This document shows positions 8,741 through 16,586 of a stretch of DNA of 64,000 nucleotides, piece by piece. The stretch spans positions 18,146-82,145 of the forward strand of contig JAQWFL010000012.1 in assembly GCA_028704435.1 (NCBI GenBank), read 5' to 3'. The position numbers were made by a program, and so were the translations under genes. How positions within the stretch are numbered: position 1 is the stretch's first letter; the number at the start of each line of letters is the position of its first letter. Below the pieces are notes generated by a model. It saw nothing but the letters and a program-made list of their open reading frames with translations, did no database searches and was not told the DNA's origin. Origin of the DNA: Anaerostipes sp. (GTDB lineage: Bacteria > Bacillota > Clostridia > Lachnospirales > Lachnospiraceae).

Positions 8741-9370
8741 ATGAAAGTGATAAAAAAGAATTTAATATTTTTATTAGCAGTCATCTTAATTTTTTCAACC
8801 ATAGTAACAGGGAAAGTATATGCAGATGATGATCCAAAGCCAACAAAAATTACAAAATTAAACTATTCAAAGAGGACAGTGAAGAAGGGAAATGACTTTG
8901 AAATAAAAGCATATACAAAACCATGGGATTGTGACGACGACTATCTTGTTTGGACCATTAAAAATCAGGATATCGTAAAATTTGAAGATAGTGATCACAC
9001 AGGTGATGATATGGATTTTGTTGCACTAAAGAAGGGTACAACTACAATTACATGTACAATTCAAGGAACTAATATTTCTAAATCATGTACTGTGACTGTT
9101 AAAAACAAAAAAAAGAAAGCTAAAATTGTTGTGGATGATACCCACATGGATGTAGATAAAGGTGAGTGGGATGACATTGAAGCAAGACTTACAGGTGGCT
9201 CATACAAAAACCGAAAACTTACCTATAAAGTTCATAACAAGAAAATCATTAAAGTAAAAAGAGGAAAAGTGTATGGAAAACGTGTTGGAAGAACGAAGAT
9301 TACAATACGTGCAAAAGCAAATAAGAAAATCAAAAAAGTTGTTTATGTTCGTGTAGAAAACGACGACTAA
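8741..9370 (+). CDS. Secreted protein with bacterial Ig-like (Big_2-type) domain
   Basis: The 209-aa product has a clear Sec signal peptide (lysines, hydrophobic stretch, cleavage near VYADDD at about 28). Next comes an Ig-like region at about 32-120, with KRTVKKGNDFEIKA and the ALKKGTTTITCTIQG strand typical of Big_2. A second basic domain at about 128-209 ends in VRVENDD and is nearly duplicated in the next gene. No cell-wall anchor or enzyme motif is seen. AGGAGG precedes the ATG. It is divergent from the two-component genes, so it may be regulated by them. Function is unknown; cell-surface adhesion or a structural role is a guess. Confidence 0.75.
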   Translation: MKVIKKNLIFLLAVILIFSTIVTGKVYADDDPKPTKITKLNYSKRTVKKGNDFEIKAYTKPWDCDDDYLVWTIKNQDIVKFEDSDHTGDDMDFVALKKGTTTITCTIQGTNISKSCTVTVKNKKKKAKIVVDDTHMDVDKGEWDDIEARLTGGSYKNRKLTYKVHNKKIIKVKRGKVYGKRVGRTKITIRAKANKKIKKVVYVRVENDD

Positions 9371-9386
9371 CAGAAAGGAATATCTT

Positions 9387-9833
9387 ATGAAGAGAGTATT
9401 ATTATATATATTCGCTGTTGCTTTCTCTATGTTTCTCCTTGTAGGCTGCAAAAGCCAGACCAATGAGACACAAGAGACAACATCTCAGGAAATATCAACC
9501 ACAGAGGTCAGTAACAATGATGCCGACAAAGATGATATCGGTGATACAGATAACAATGACCATATCAATGAAACAAGTTCACCACAAATTGTTGTGGATG
9601 ATACCCATATGGATGTAGATTTAGGTGAATGGGAAGATATGGAAGCAAGATATGTGGATGGCAAGAATCAGAGTACAGATTTGACGTTTAAGGTTCACGA
9701 TCAAAAGATTGTAAAAGTTAGTGGTGGAAAAGTATATGGAAAGAAACTTGGCGAAACTAAAATAACAATTTCTTCAAATACAAACAAAAAAATCAAAAAA
9801 GTTGTTTATATTCGAGTAGAAAAAGACGATTAA
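9387..9833 (+). CDS. Small lipoprotein paralogous to its upstream neighbour
   Basis: The 148-aa product begins with a lipoprotein signal (lipobox LLVGC, Cys at about 21). A low-complexity Thr/Glu/Asp/Asn linker (about 22-65) follows. The C-terminal domain (about 67-148) closely matches the C-terminal domain of the 8741-9370 product: shared VVDDTHMDVD, GEW, KVYGK, TKITI and NKKIKKVVY. The start follows AGAAAGGA, 16 bp after the upstream stop, so the two are one operon. One protein is secreted and the other membrane-tethered, but both carry the same end domain. Function is unknown. Confidence 0.75.
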   Translation: MKRVLLYIFAVAFSMFLLVGCKSQTNETQETTSQEISTTEVSNNDADKDDIGDTDNNDHINETSSPQIVVDDTHMDVDLGEWEDMEARYVDGKNQSTDLTFKVHDQKIVKVSGGKVYGKKLGETKITISSNTNKKIKKVVYIRVEKDD

Positions 9834-9879
9834 AAAAGAACCAGAAAGCTATCAAAAAATAGTTTTCTGGTTCTTTTTA
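9833..9879. terminator. Bidirectional terminator
   Basis: AAAGAACCAGAAA (9835-9847) pairs with TTTCTGGTTCTTT (9864-9876), with flanking A and T runs on both sides. It serves the lipoprotein gene on one strand and the DtxR-like regulator on the other. Confidence 0.88.
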
Positions 9880-10254
9880 AATGTTTGTATGAAACTTCTC
9901 TACGTGTTCTTTCACTGCTTTAAAGCTTTTTTTACTAATGACATGTTCCATGCGGCAGGCATCTTCTGCGGCAGTTTCCTTATCAATTCCAAGTGATTCC
10001 AGCCATTGAGATAATACGGAATGGCGCTCATAAATCATGTCTGCAATCTCTCTTCCATCATCTGTAAGATAGATAAAACCAGAATCGGTCACAGTAATCA
10101 TATTGTTTAACCGTAAATTTTTCATAGCAACACTGACACTTGATTTTTTGAAATTTAGTTCGTTGGCAATATCCACAGAACGTACCACAGGAAGTTTTTT
10201 GCTTAACATAAGAATTGTTTCTAAATAGTTTTCTACAGATTCATTTATCTTCAT
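9877..10254 (-). CDS. DtxR/MntR-family metal-dependent repressor
   Basis: The 125-aa regulator has an N-terminal winged helix (SVENYLETILML, VRSVDIANELNFKKSSVSVAMKNLR, Y-L-T-D-D-G-R) and the DtxR dimerisation/metal domain. Potential metal ligands include the Glu/Cys/His cluster in AEDACRMEHVIS. It lacks a C-terminal SH3-like domain, as in short MntR/IdeR-type proteins. It is divergent from the feo operon, and GTTAG-N6-CTAAC-like repeats occur at its own promoter and at three neighbouring iron-gene promoters. It is therefore most likely the Fe(II)-responsive repressor of this block. Confidence 0.9.
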   Translation of the reverse strand: MKINESVENYLETILMLSKKLPVVRSVDIANELNFKKSSVSVAMKNLRLNNMITVTDSGFIYLTDDGREIADMIYERHSVLSQWLESLGIDKETAAEDACRMEHVISKKSFKAVKEHVEKFHTNI

Positions 10255-10277
10255 AGCTTTGAATTCTCCTAATAATA

Positions 10278-10325
10278 GTTTGTTATATCTAACTTATTAG
10301 TAAAGTATACCATAAGATTCTACTG
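10278..10325 (-). promoter_or_regulatory. Promoter and operator of the DtxR-like gene
   Basis: On the minus strand TATACT sits at about 10304-10309, with a weak TGGAAA -35 at 17-bp spacing. Immediately downstream is GTTAG-N6-CAAAC (10278-10293), one mismatch from the perfect repeat in front of the feo genes. This suggests autoregulation. Confidence 0.55.
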
Positions 10326-10374
10326 ATTTCCACCTCTTTTTTTATCTTATTGATAAAAACCCTCAAATAAGTCG

Positions 10375-10406
10375 TTGACAACTAAAATTAGTTAGCGTAT
10401 ACTAAC
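10375..10406 (+). promoter_or_regulatory. feo operon promoter with iron operator
   Basis: A textbook promoter: TTGACA (10375-10380), a 17-bp spacer and TATACT (10398-10403). GTTAG-N6-CTAAC (10391-10406) overlaps the -10, and the spacer also holds the palindrome AACTAA-AA-TTAGTT. The motif resembles DtxR/IdeR boxes (TTAGGTTAG-type half-sites), so iron-loaded regulator should block polymerase here. Confidence 0.75.
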
Positions 10407-10466
10407 AAATGTAATAAGAATAAAAACGATAATAATTATCAAAGAAATTATAAGAAAGAAGGGATT

Positions 10467-10679
10467 ATGATGCCTTTAACAATGGTGCAGCCAGGAGAAG
10501 AAAGTACAATTATTAAAGTAGGTGGAAAGTCAGACACACGTAGATTTCTTGAAAATTTAGGATTTGTGACAGGTGGAAAGGTCACAGTTGTATCTCAAAT
10601 TAATGGAAATATCATAGTGAATGTAAAAGATTCCAGGGTTGCCATTGGGAAAGATATGGCAAATAAAATTTTTGTTTAA
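10467..10679 (+). CDS. feoA: FeoA-domain ferrous iron transport protein (first copy)
   Basis: A 70-aa SH3-like FeoA protein. FeoA is a small cytoplasmic partner of the FeoB ferrous iron channel. Visible features are the MMPLTMVQPGEE start, the RRFLENLGFVTGGKVTVVS core, VNVKDSRVAIGKDMANKI and the short all-beta layout. AGAAGGG precedes the tandem ATGs. It is first in an operon behind an iron-box promoter, 34 bp before a second FeoA gene. Confidence 0.92.
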   Translation: MMPLTMVQPGEESTIIKVGGKSDTRRFLENLGFVTGGKVTVVSQINGNIIVNVKDSRVAIGKDMANKIFV

Positions 10680-10713
10680 AATAGTTCATTACATAGAAAG
10701 AAGGAGCTTAAGT

Positions 10714-10935
10714 ATGAAAACACTAAAAGACGTAAAATGTGGTAACACAGTAAAGGTTACTAAGCTGACGGGGCAAGGACCAACCAAGAGAAGAATCATG
10801 GATATGGGAATTACCAAAGGCGTTGATGTATTTGTAAGGAAAGTTGCGCCATTGGGAGACCCTGTGGAAGTGACAGTACGAGGATATGAATTATCACTTC
10901 GAAAAGCAGATGCAGAAATGATTCTAGTAAATTAA
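10714..10935 (+). CDS. feoA: FeoA-domain ferrous iron transport protein (second copy)
   Basis: A 73-aa FeoA protein. The start at 10714 follows AAGGAG, and the longer open frame back to 10639 is not needed. Core features: KVTKLTGQGPTKRRIMDMGITKGV, VRKVAPLGDPVEVTVRGYELSLRKADAEMI. This is the more canonical FeoA of the two; the first copy is the diverged type often paired with it in clostridia. It is followed by a second iron box and feoB. Confidence 0.93.
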   Translation: MKTLKDVKCGNTVKVTKLTGQGPTKRRIMDMGITKGVDVFVRKVAPLGDPVEVTVRGYELSLRKADAEMILVN

Positions 10936-10941
10936 ATTTTT

Positions 10942-10970
10942 TTGACCAAATAGTTAGTAAAAACTAACAA
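10942..10970 (+). promoter_or_regulatory. Second iron operator, upstream of feoB
   Basis: A perfect GTTAG-N6-CTAAC (10953-10968) lies in the 85-bp gap between feoA2 and feoB. TTGACC (10942-10947) could be a -35, with only a poor -10 (TAACAA) at 17-bp spacing. FeoB may thus have its own iron-controlled promoter. Confidence 0.6.
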
Positions 10971-11020
10971 AAGTAAGAATAGGGAAATTAAATGAGATAA
11001 TAAAAGAAATGGAGAGAGAT

Positions 11021-13207
11021 ATGAAGATTACAATAGCACTTGCGGGTAATCCAAATAGTGGAAAAACTACATTGTTTAATGCTTTGACTGGTTCCAATCA
11101 ATTTGTTGGAAATTGGCCGGGAGTAACAGTAGAGAAAAAAGAAGGAAAGTTAAAAGGACATAAGGATGTTACAATTGCCGACTTACCAGGTATTTATTCC
11201 TTGTCACCTTACACACTAGAAGAAGTGGTAGCAAGAAATTACTTGTTAAATGAAAGACCTGATGCAATCTTAAACATTGTAGATGGAACAAACATTGAAC
11301 GTAATCTGTATTTATCAACTCAGTTAATGGAAGTTGGAATTCCAGTAATTATGGCAGTCAACATGATGGATTTGGTTCAAAAAAATGGAGATATAATTCA
11401 TCTTGATAAATTAAAGAAAGAACTTGGATGTGAAGTTGTTGAGATTTCAGCATTAAAAGGAACAGGAATTGAGGCAGCAGCAGCTAAGGCAGTTGAAATT
11501 GCAAAAAGCAAAGCCAAACATGTTCCAGTTCATAAGTTTGCAAATGAAGTTGAGTCAGTTCTTGATTCTATTACTTCACAAATTGGGCCTGAAGTTCCTG
11601 AGGAACAAAGGAGATTTGTTTCGATTAAATTATTAGAAAGAGATGATAAAATTGTACAAGAGTTCACATCACTTCCAGATGTATCTTCTCAAATTGACAC
11701 CATAGAAACTGAACTGGATGATGATACAGAAAGTATTATTACCAATGAAAGATATGTATTTATTTCTTCTATTATTGAAGATTGCTGTACAAAGAATCAA
11801 AAGAATAAAGTTTCGATTTCAGATAAAATCGATAAGATAGTAACAAATCGATTTCTGGCATTACCAATCTTTGCTGTAGTTATGTTTATTGTTTACTATG
11901 TATCTGTAACCACTGTGGGTGCCATGGCAACAGACTGGGTTAACGATGGTGTATTTACTGATGGATGGAGTTTGTTTGGAATTAGTATTCCTAGTGTGCC
12001 AGCTGTTTTAGGAGCAGGATTAAACGCAATTGGGTGTGCAGGATGGCTACAAAGCTTGATTCTTGATGGAATTGTTGCCGGAGTTGGAGCAGTTCTTGGA
12101 TTTGTACCTCAGATGTTAATCTTATTTATTTTCTTAGCATTCTTAGAGTCATGTGGATATATGGCAAGAATCGCATTTATTATGGATAGAATTTTCAGAA
12201 AGTTTGGTCTTTCAGGAAAATCGTTTATCCCAATGTTAATTGGAACAGGTTGTGGAGTTCCTGGAGTTATGGCTTCACGAACCATTGAAAATGATCGTGA
12301 TCGTAAGATGACAATTATGACAACAACATTTATTCCTTGTGGAGCAAAACTTCCAATTATTGCTTTGATCGCAGGAGCATTGTTCCATGGAGCATGGTGG
12401 GTTGCACCAAGTGCATATTTTGTAGGAATTGCAGCTATCATTTGTTCAGGAATTATTTTAAAGAAAACAAAAATGTTTGCAGGAGATCCAGCACCGTTTG
12501 TTATGGAATTACCAGCATACCATATGCCAACTGTTGGGAATGTTCTTAGAAGTATGTGGGAGCGTGGATGGTCATTTATTAAAAAAGCGGGAACTATCAT
12601 TTTACTTTCAACTATCGTTCTTTGGTTCTTGCAGGGATTTGGATGGGTCAATGGAAGCTTTGGAATGTTAGAGGCAGAACAATTAGATTACAGTATTTTA
12701 GCTAGTATTGGTAAAATTATTGCACCAATCTTTGCACCACTTGGATGGGGAGACTGGAAGATGGCAGTTGCAGCAGTAACTGGATTAATTGCAAAAGAAA
12801 ACGTAGTAGGTACATTTGGTATCCTATTCCACTTTAGTGGTGAAGTTGCAGAAGACGGTTCTCAAATCTGGGGACAACTTGCAGGTAGCATGACAGCAGT
12901 TGCAGCTTACTCATTCTTAGTATTTAACTTATTATGTGCACCTTGTTTTGCAGCTATGGGAGCAATTAAACGTGAAATGAATAACGCAAAATGGTTCTGG
13001 TTTGCCATTGGATATCAAACAATTCTTGCATATGTAGTTGCATTATGTGTATTCCAATTAGGTAACTTATTTATCAATGGAATCTTTGGAGTTGGAACCA
13101 TTGTTGCAGCAGTATTGGTACTTGGATTTATTTACTTATTATTTCGCCCATACTCTGAAAGCTCAAAGTTAAAGGTTTCTTTAAACAAGAAAGCAACTGT
13201 AAAATAG
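11021..13207 (+). CDS. feoB: Ferrous iron transport protein B
   Basis: FeoB is a membrane Fe(II) transporter with a cytoplasmic G domain. The 728-aa product has an N-terminal GTPase (G1 GNPNSGKTT, G2 WPGVTVE, G3 DLPGIYSL, G4 AVNMMD, G5 region EISALKG), a linker/GDI-like helical region to about 265, then the Gate domains (GCGVPGVMASR; IPCGAKLPI) and multiple membrane segments to the C terminus. The start at 11021 follows GGAGAG; the in-frame start at 11009 would overlap that site. It follows both feoA genes and is followed by the small Cys-rich partner. Confidence 0.97.
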   Translation: MKITIALAGNPNSGKTTLFNALTGSNQFVGNWPGVTVEKKEGKLKGHKDVTIADLPGIYSLSPYTLEEVVARNYLLNERPDAILNIVDGTNIERNLYLSTQLMEVGIPVIMAVNMMDLVQKNGDIIHLDKLKKELGCEVVEISALKGTGIEAAAAKAVEIAKSKAKHVPVHKFANEVESVLDSITSQIGPEVPEEQRRFVSIKLLERDDKIVQEFTSLPDVSSQIDTIETELDDDTESIITNERYVFISSIIEDCCTKNQKNKVSISDKIDKIVTNRFLALPIFAVVMFIVYYVSVTTVGAMATDWVNDGVFTDGWSLFGISIPSVPAVLGAGLNAIGCAGWLQSLILDGIVAGVGAVLGFVPQMLILFIFLAFLESCGYMARIAFIMDRIFRKFGLSGKSFIPMLIGTGCGVPGVMASRTIENDRDRKMTIMTTTFIPCGAKLPIIALIAGALFHGAWWVAPSAYFVGIAAIICSGIILKKTKMFAGDPAPFVMELPAYHMPTVGNVLRSMWERGWSFIKKAGTIILLSTIVLWFLQGFGWVNGSFGMLEAEQLDYSILASIGKIIAPIFAPLGWGDWKMAVAAVTGLIAKENVVGTFGILFHFSGEVAEDGSQIWGQLAGSMTAVAAYSFLVFNLLCAPCFAAMGAIKREMNNAKWFWFAIGYQTILAYVVALCVFQLGNLFINGIFGVGTIVAAVLVLGFIYLLFRPYSESSKLKVSLNKKATVK

Positions 13208-13232
13208 AATTTTATAAGACAGGAGGAATGTC

Positions 13233-13373
13233 ATGGGAACAATTGTGGTAGGAGTTATTGTTTTGGCAGTAGTGGCAGCTGTTGTCAAACATATGATAAA
13301 GGATAAAAAAGCAGGAAAATCACTTCAATGTGGAGCTGACTGTAAACATTGTGGTGGACACTGCTCTCACTAA
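13233..13373 (+). CDS. FeoB-associated Cys-rich membrane peptide
   Basis: A 46-aa gene, 25 bp after feoB, starting after AGGAGG. It has one N-terminal hydrophobic segment (GTIVVGVIVLAVVAAVV), a basic middle, and a Cys/His-rich tail with CGADC and CKHCGGHCSH. This matches the small FeoB-associated Cys-rich proteins found after feoB in Firmicutes. They are thought to help FeoB and may handle iron at the inner membrane face; the role is not proven. Confidence 0.88.
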   Translation: MGTIVVGVIVLAVVAAVVKHMIKDKKAGKSLQCGADCKHCGGHCSH

Positions 13374-13410
13374 ATAATTGAAACAAAATAGACGAAATGG
13401 AGGCCAAACT

Positions 13411-13674
13411 GTGAATCAGAATCATTTGGATGAAAAGATAGATAAAAGAAATCTAGTCATCGATATGTTGAAGGATGTAGGGTATCGAATTACCAAGCAG
13501 AGAATTATATTGATTGATATAATTTTAGATGGTCAATGTACCTGCTGTAAGGAAATTTATTACCAGGCAGTGAAAAAAGATTCTAAGATTGGCACTGCTA
13601 CTGTATACCGTATGGTAAATACCTTAGAGGAAATTGGAGTAATCTCCAGAGAAATTAATGTTAAAATAGACTAA
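13411..13674 (+). CDS. Fur-family DNA-binding domain, truncated
   Basis: The start is GTG at 13411, six bp after GGAGG (a TTG at 13378 is less likely). The 87-aa product has the Fur N-terminal winged helix: DVGYRITKQRIILIDIIL, CTCCKEIYYQAVKKDSKIGTATVYR, MVNTLEEIGVISRE. It stops right after the DNA-binding wing and lacks the C-terminal His-rich dimerisation and metal domain (full Fur is about 140-150 aa). The end runs into a clean terminator, so this looks like a fixed short form, not a recent frameshift. It may modulate other Fur-type sites or be non-functional. Confidence 0.75.
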   Translation: MNQNHLDEKIDKRNLVIDMLKDVGYRITKQRIILIDIILDGQCTCCKEIYYQAVKKDSKIGTATVYRMVNTLEEIGVISREINVKID

Positions 13675-13675
13675 A

Positions 13676-13718
13676 AGAAAAGCTGTGTATTGAAAAAATA
13701 CATGGCTTTTCTTTTTTT
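13676..13718 (+). terminator. Terminator of the feo operon
   Basis: A 15-bp stem (13676-13690 with 13698-13712, two G-U pairs) has a 7-nt loop and is followed by a long T run. Confidence 0.9.
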
Positions 13719-13766
13719 AACCTTATTTTTTTTGCCTAATATGAGAACAATATATCAATAAGGGTA

Positions 13767-13819
13767 TTGACTTTAATACGTAAATTAGATAACATAAACA
13801 TAAGTTAGAAATAACTAAC
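13767..13819 (+). promoter_or_regulatory. Promoter and iron operator of the DUF3793-flavodoxin unit
   Basis: TTGACT (13767-13772), a 17-bp spacer and TAACAT (13790-13795). At about +5 to +20 lies the best version of the repeat, AAGTTAG-AAATAA-CTAACTT (13802-13821), which contains GTTAG-N6-CTAAC. It is placed to block transcription when the DtxR-like regulator is metal-loaded. Confidence 0.65.
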
Positions 13820-13833
13820 TTGAAAGGAGACTT

Positions 13834-14412
13834 ATGAGTCAAGATACGTTTGAATTGTTAAAAATGATGGATGTAAAGAAAATTGAATTGCAATTATCTC
13901 TACAATGTGCCCCTGTATTATCAGGATTAAAGGCTTCGAATCTCTTTGTTATTTCAAATCAGGTGGCAGGAGATGTGCTGGATTTGTTTCGAGATACAAA
14001 GTATAGAATTTGTGTCATAGGACAGAATGATGAGAGGACAACCTTTTTATTGTATCGAGAAGAATTATACACGTACCTTAATTTACCAGAGGTAAAGAAA
14101 ATTTTAAAAGAGTATGGTTATAAGCAGTCATCACAGGAAGAGATTTTAAATCAATTTTCAAAGCGATATATGAGATATTTGCAGGGAAAAGAATCATTTC
14201 CCCATGAAATGGGATTGTTCTTAGAATATCCAGTAGAGGATGTACTTGGTTTTATCCAGCATGGAGGACAAAATTCTTTGTATACAGGGTACTGGAAAGT
14301 ATATAGCGATTTGCAAGAAAAAAAATCATTGTTTGAACAATTTAATCAGGCGAAGGAAAGACTTATTTATCTCGTGTATCACAGACAATTTACATTGAAG
14401 CAAGGATGTTAA
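13834..14412 (+). CDS. DUF3793 family protein
   Basis: The 192-aa product matches the DUF3793 family of anaerobic Firmicutes: QCAPVLSGLKASNLF near the N terminus, FRDTKYRICVIG, FLLYREELYTYLN, FPHEMGLFLEYPVEDVLGFIQHGG, and YTGYWKVYSD. The conserved Cys, His and Gly-rich stretches suggest a cofactor- or metal-related role, but the family has no known function. It is first in an operon with flavodoxin (15 bp gap) and a DUF2325 protein, behind an iron box, so it is probably induced in iron limitation. Confidence 0.85.
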   Translation: MSQDTFELLKMMDVKKIELQLSLQCAPVLSGLKASNLFVISNQVAGDVLDLFRDTKYRICVIGQNDERTTFLLYREELYTYLNLPEVKKILKEYGYKQSSQEEILNQFSKRYMRYLQGKESFPHEMGLFLEYPVEDVLGFIQHGGQNSLYTGYWKVYSDLQEKKSLFEQFNQAKERLIYLVYHRQFTLKQGC

Positions 14413-14427
14413 TCAGGAGGATTTATC

Positions 14428-14856
14428 ATGGAAACAATTCAGGTAGTTTATTGGTCACAAACAGGAAATACAGAAGCAATGGCATATTCTATTGCAGAAG
14501 GAATCAAAGAAGCAGGAGCTGAGGCAAATGTTGTAAATGTAGCGAGTGCTTCTATGGATGATATAAAGAATGCAGATAGTTTTGCTATTGGCTGCCCAGC
14601 TATGGGAGCTGAGGTTTTAGAAGAGTATGAAATGGAACCATTTGTAGAAGAACTTGAAGGTATTGTGAAAGGAAAGAAAGTTGCACTATTTGGATCTTAC
14701 GGATGGGGAGACGGAGAATGGATGCGTGACTGGGAAAGTAGAATGCAAGGTGCAGGAGCTGTTCTAGTCAACGGAGAAGGCTTAATTGTCAATGAAACAC
14801 CAGATGCCGATGGAATCGAAGAATGTAAAGCATTTGGAAAAGCTTTAGTAGGGTAG
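14428..14856 (+). CDS. Flavodoxin
   Basis: A 142-aa short-chain flavodoxin, an FMN electron carrier that often replaces ferredoxin when iron is low. The FMN phosphate loop is SQTGNTEAMA at about 10-19; the isoalloxazine-flanking loops are CPAMGAEVLEE and FGSYGWGDGEWM. The start follows AGGAGG. Its place behind an iron-box promoter and next to a DUF3793 gene fits an iron-sparing electron carrier. Confidence 0.95.
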   Translation: METIQVVYWSQTGNTEAMAYSIAEGIKEAGAEANVVNVASASMDDIKNADSFAIGCPAMGAEVLEEYEMEPFVEELEGIVKGKKVALFGSYGWGDGEWMRDWESRMQGAGAVLVNGEGLIVNETPDADGIEECKAFGKALVG

Positions 14857-14871
14857 ACAGGAGATGATCGT

Positions 14872-15153
14872 ATGAGCGTAGTAATTATTGGAGGACATGA
14901 CCGAATGGTCTGCCGTTATAAGCAGTTGTGTAAGCAGTATAAATGTAAAGCAAAAGTATTTACACAGATGTCAGCTAGATTGAAAGATCAAATTGGAAGT
15001 CCAGATTTGATTGTTGTATTCACAAACACAGTATCACATAAGATGACAAAGTGTGCTTTATGCGAAGCACATAGGGCACAGTCCCAACTTGTACGTTGTC
15101 ATACGAGCAGTTCTAACGCACTAGAGAAAATACTAGCAGAACATGCCTGCTAA
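14872..15153 (+). CDS. DUF2325 domain protein
   Basis: The 93-aa product has the DUF2325 features: SVVIIGGHDRMVCRYKQLC at the start, a central LIVVFTNTVSHKM motif and a CALCEA-HR segment with clustered Cys and His that could bind a metal. The family has no known function. It is the third gene of the iron-controlled DUF3793-flavodoxin unit, 15 bp downstream of flavodoxin, and a terminator follows. Confidence 0.85.
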   Translation: MSVVIIGGHDRMVCRYKQLCKQYKCKAKVFTQMSARLKDQIGSPDLIVVFTNTVSHKMTKCALCEAHRAQSQLVRCHTSSSNALEKILAEHAC

Positions 15154-15164
15154 GGTTGTTGCCC

Positions 15165-15203
15165 AAGAGAGTTGAAGGAAATTTTACCTTCAGCTCTTTT
15201 TTT
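15165..15203 (+). terminator. Rho-independent terminator
   Basis: A 14-bp stem (15165-15178 with 15187-15200, two G-U pairs) has an 8-nt loop and ends in T's. It closes the flavodoxin operon. Confidence 0.88.
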
Positions 15204-15301
15204 GTCAGAATGATGAACGTGGTCTTCTATATGTTGTAGATAACTATGGCTGGGTAATATAGGCAGAGAGATTTTTAAACAGTATTTTATGCAGTTGCAC
15301 T

Positions 15302-16435
15302 CTAGGATAGATATTTTCGAATATAAAAAGCTAGTTGGTATTGAAATTTTTGCTCTGGACTGTCAAAGGATTCGCCAAGAATTTGGCGTATTTTTTTCAT
15401 ACGATAATTAATAGTATTACGATGGGTATAAAGCTTATCTGCCACGGCTTTGATACTACCATCTTCTAATAGGTAAAGTTCTAAAGTTTTCATTAGATTG
15501 CTATGATGTAATTTGTCTTGGGTTTCTAATGTTCCAAGTCGATTTTTATATAACGTTTTTAAAAACTCCCTATCATCGACTTGAAAGAGGATTTGGTAGA
15601 CACCAAGTTGTTCAAAGAAGACGATGGTTTGATTTGATTTTTTTGCTTGAGATAAAGCAAAGTTACTTTCACGATAACAATCACGAAGTTTTGTTAAATC
15701 ATGAGCTGTGTTTCCAATTCCAATGACAAGTGGTAGGTTGCTTTGTAGAATGACTTCAATTAAATCATTTAAGCAAACCTCGCTAGTTCCATAAAAAACA
15801 ACAGTCAGGGTATTATCCCGTAGAAAATGAAGATATTTCGCACGTGTTCGGTTTAGTTGCCTTTCAAGGAGATGCACTTGAAAATCGGATAGAATTCCAT
15901 CACTGTTTTGAATAGTTACTACATTATAAAGGTCATACTCGGAAATTTGATAATCATTTAAAATATTTCGATAATGAGAGTACTGAATTGGATCAAAGAT
16001 AATTCCTTGAATTGCAGATGTAATACTATCAATACGATAATTGTTTTGGAATAAACGGTTGCAGTAATCATGCATAATATCAGCAAGGTGAATTTCCCAA
16101 GGCATTAAGAATAAAGGAAGGTCGTTATGGTCACATAAGCTAATAATATCAGAAGTAATATCCTTTTCTTTAATATAGCGTCCTGTATTAATAATCAATC
16201 CACTAATGTTATTATCTACAAGAGATTCAATAAAGTGGAATAGCCAGTTATCACCTGTGGCAGTAAGACCGGTAATAATGATAAGTTCATTTCCACGAAG
16301 AAATTCATTGGTATCGATGTCTTCAGTATATTGAACCCAAGTAATGACCCGATCCATTCCAGGAGCTCCTGCAACAAGGTTAAGCTTATATTCGTCCTTT
16401 GTACTTTTGTATAAATTTTCCAATGAAATTGCCAT
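15302..16435 (-). CDS. PucR-family transcriptional regulator
   Basis: The 377-aa product has the PucR N-terminal sensory domain (about 1-125: VAGAPGMDRVITWVQ, FLRGNELIIITGL), a middle GGDEF-like/CdaR region, and a C-terminal helix-turn-helix (LYTHRNTINYRMKKIRQIL at about 335-355) of the PucR/CdaR type. These regulators usually act as activators of adjacent purine, amino-acid or aminotransferase catabolic genes. It is divergent from the ABC transporter and aminotransferase genes, which are its likely targets. Confidence 0.9.
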   Translation of the reverse strand: MAISLENLYKSTKDEYKLNLVAGAPGMDRVITWVQYTEDIDTNEFLRGNELIIITGLTATGDNWLFHFIESLVDNNISGLIINTGRYIKEKDITSDIISLCDHNDLPLFLMPWEIHLADIMHDYCNRLFQNNYRIDSITSAIQGIIFDPIQYSHYRNILNDYQISEYDLYNVVTIQNSDGILSDFQVHLLERQLNRTRAKYLHFLRDNTLTVVFYGTSEVCLNDLIEVILQSNLPLVIGIGNTAHDLTKLRDCYRESNFALSQAKKSNQTIVFFEQLGVYQILFQVDDREFLKTLYKNRLGTLETQDKLHHSNLMKTLELYLLEDGSIKAVADKLYTHRNTINYRMKKIRQILGESFDSPEQKFQYQLAFYIRKYLS

Positions 16436-16586
16436 GGTATTCTCCTTTTATATTAAATGTGAAATTAATTTAATTCTATCTTACTCCCATATTTTTTGTA
16501 TGTCTAGCACAAAAAACTCTTGTTTTTTTGGATATGATGGATATAGGCACTTGAAAAACTCTGTGGTATGATTAGTCCAAGTAAAA

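Noticed and set aside
12109..12651. 180-codon antisense frame in feoB
   Set aside because: Mirror of a hydrophobic coding region; no ribosome site and feoB is certain on the other strand.
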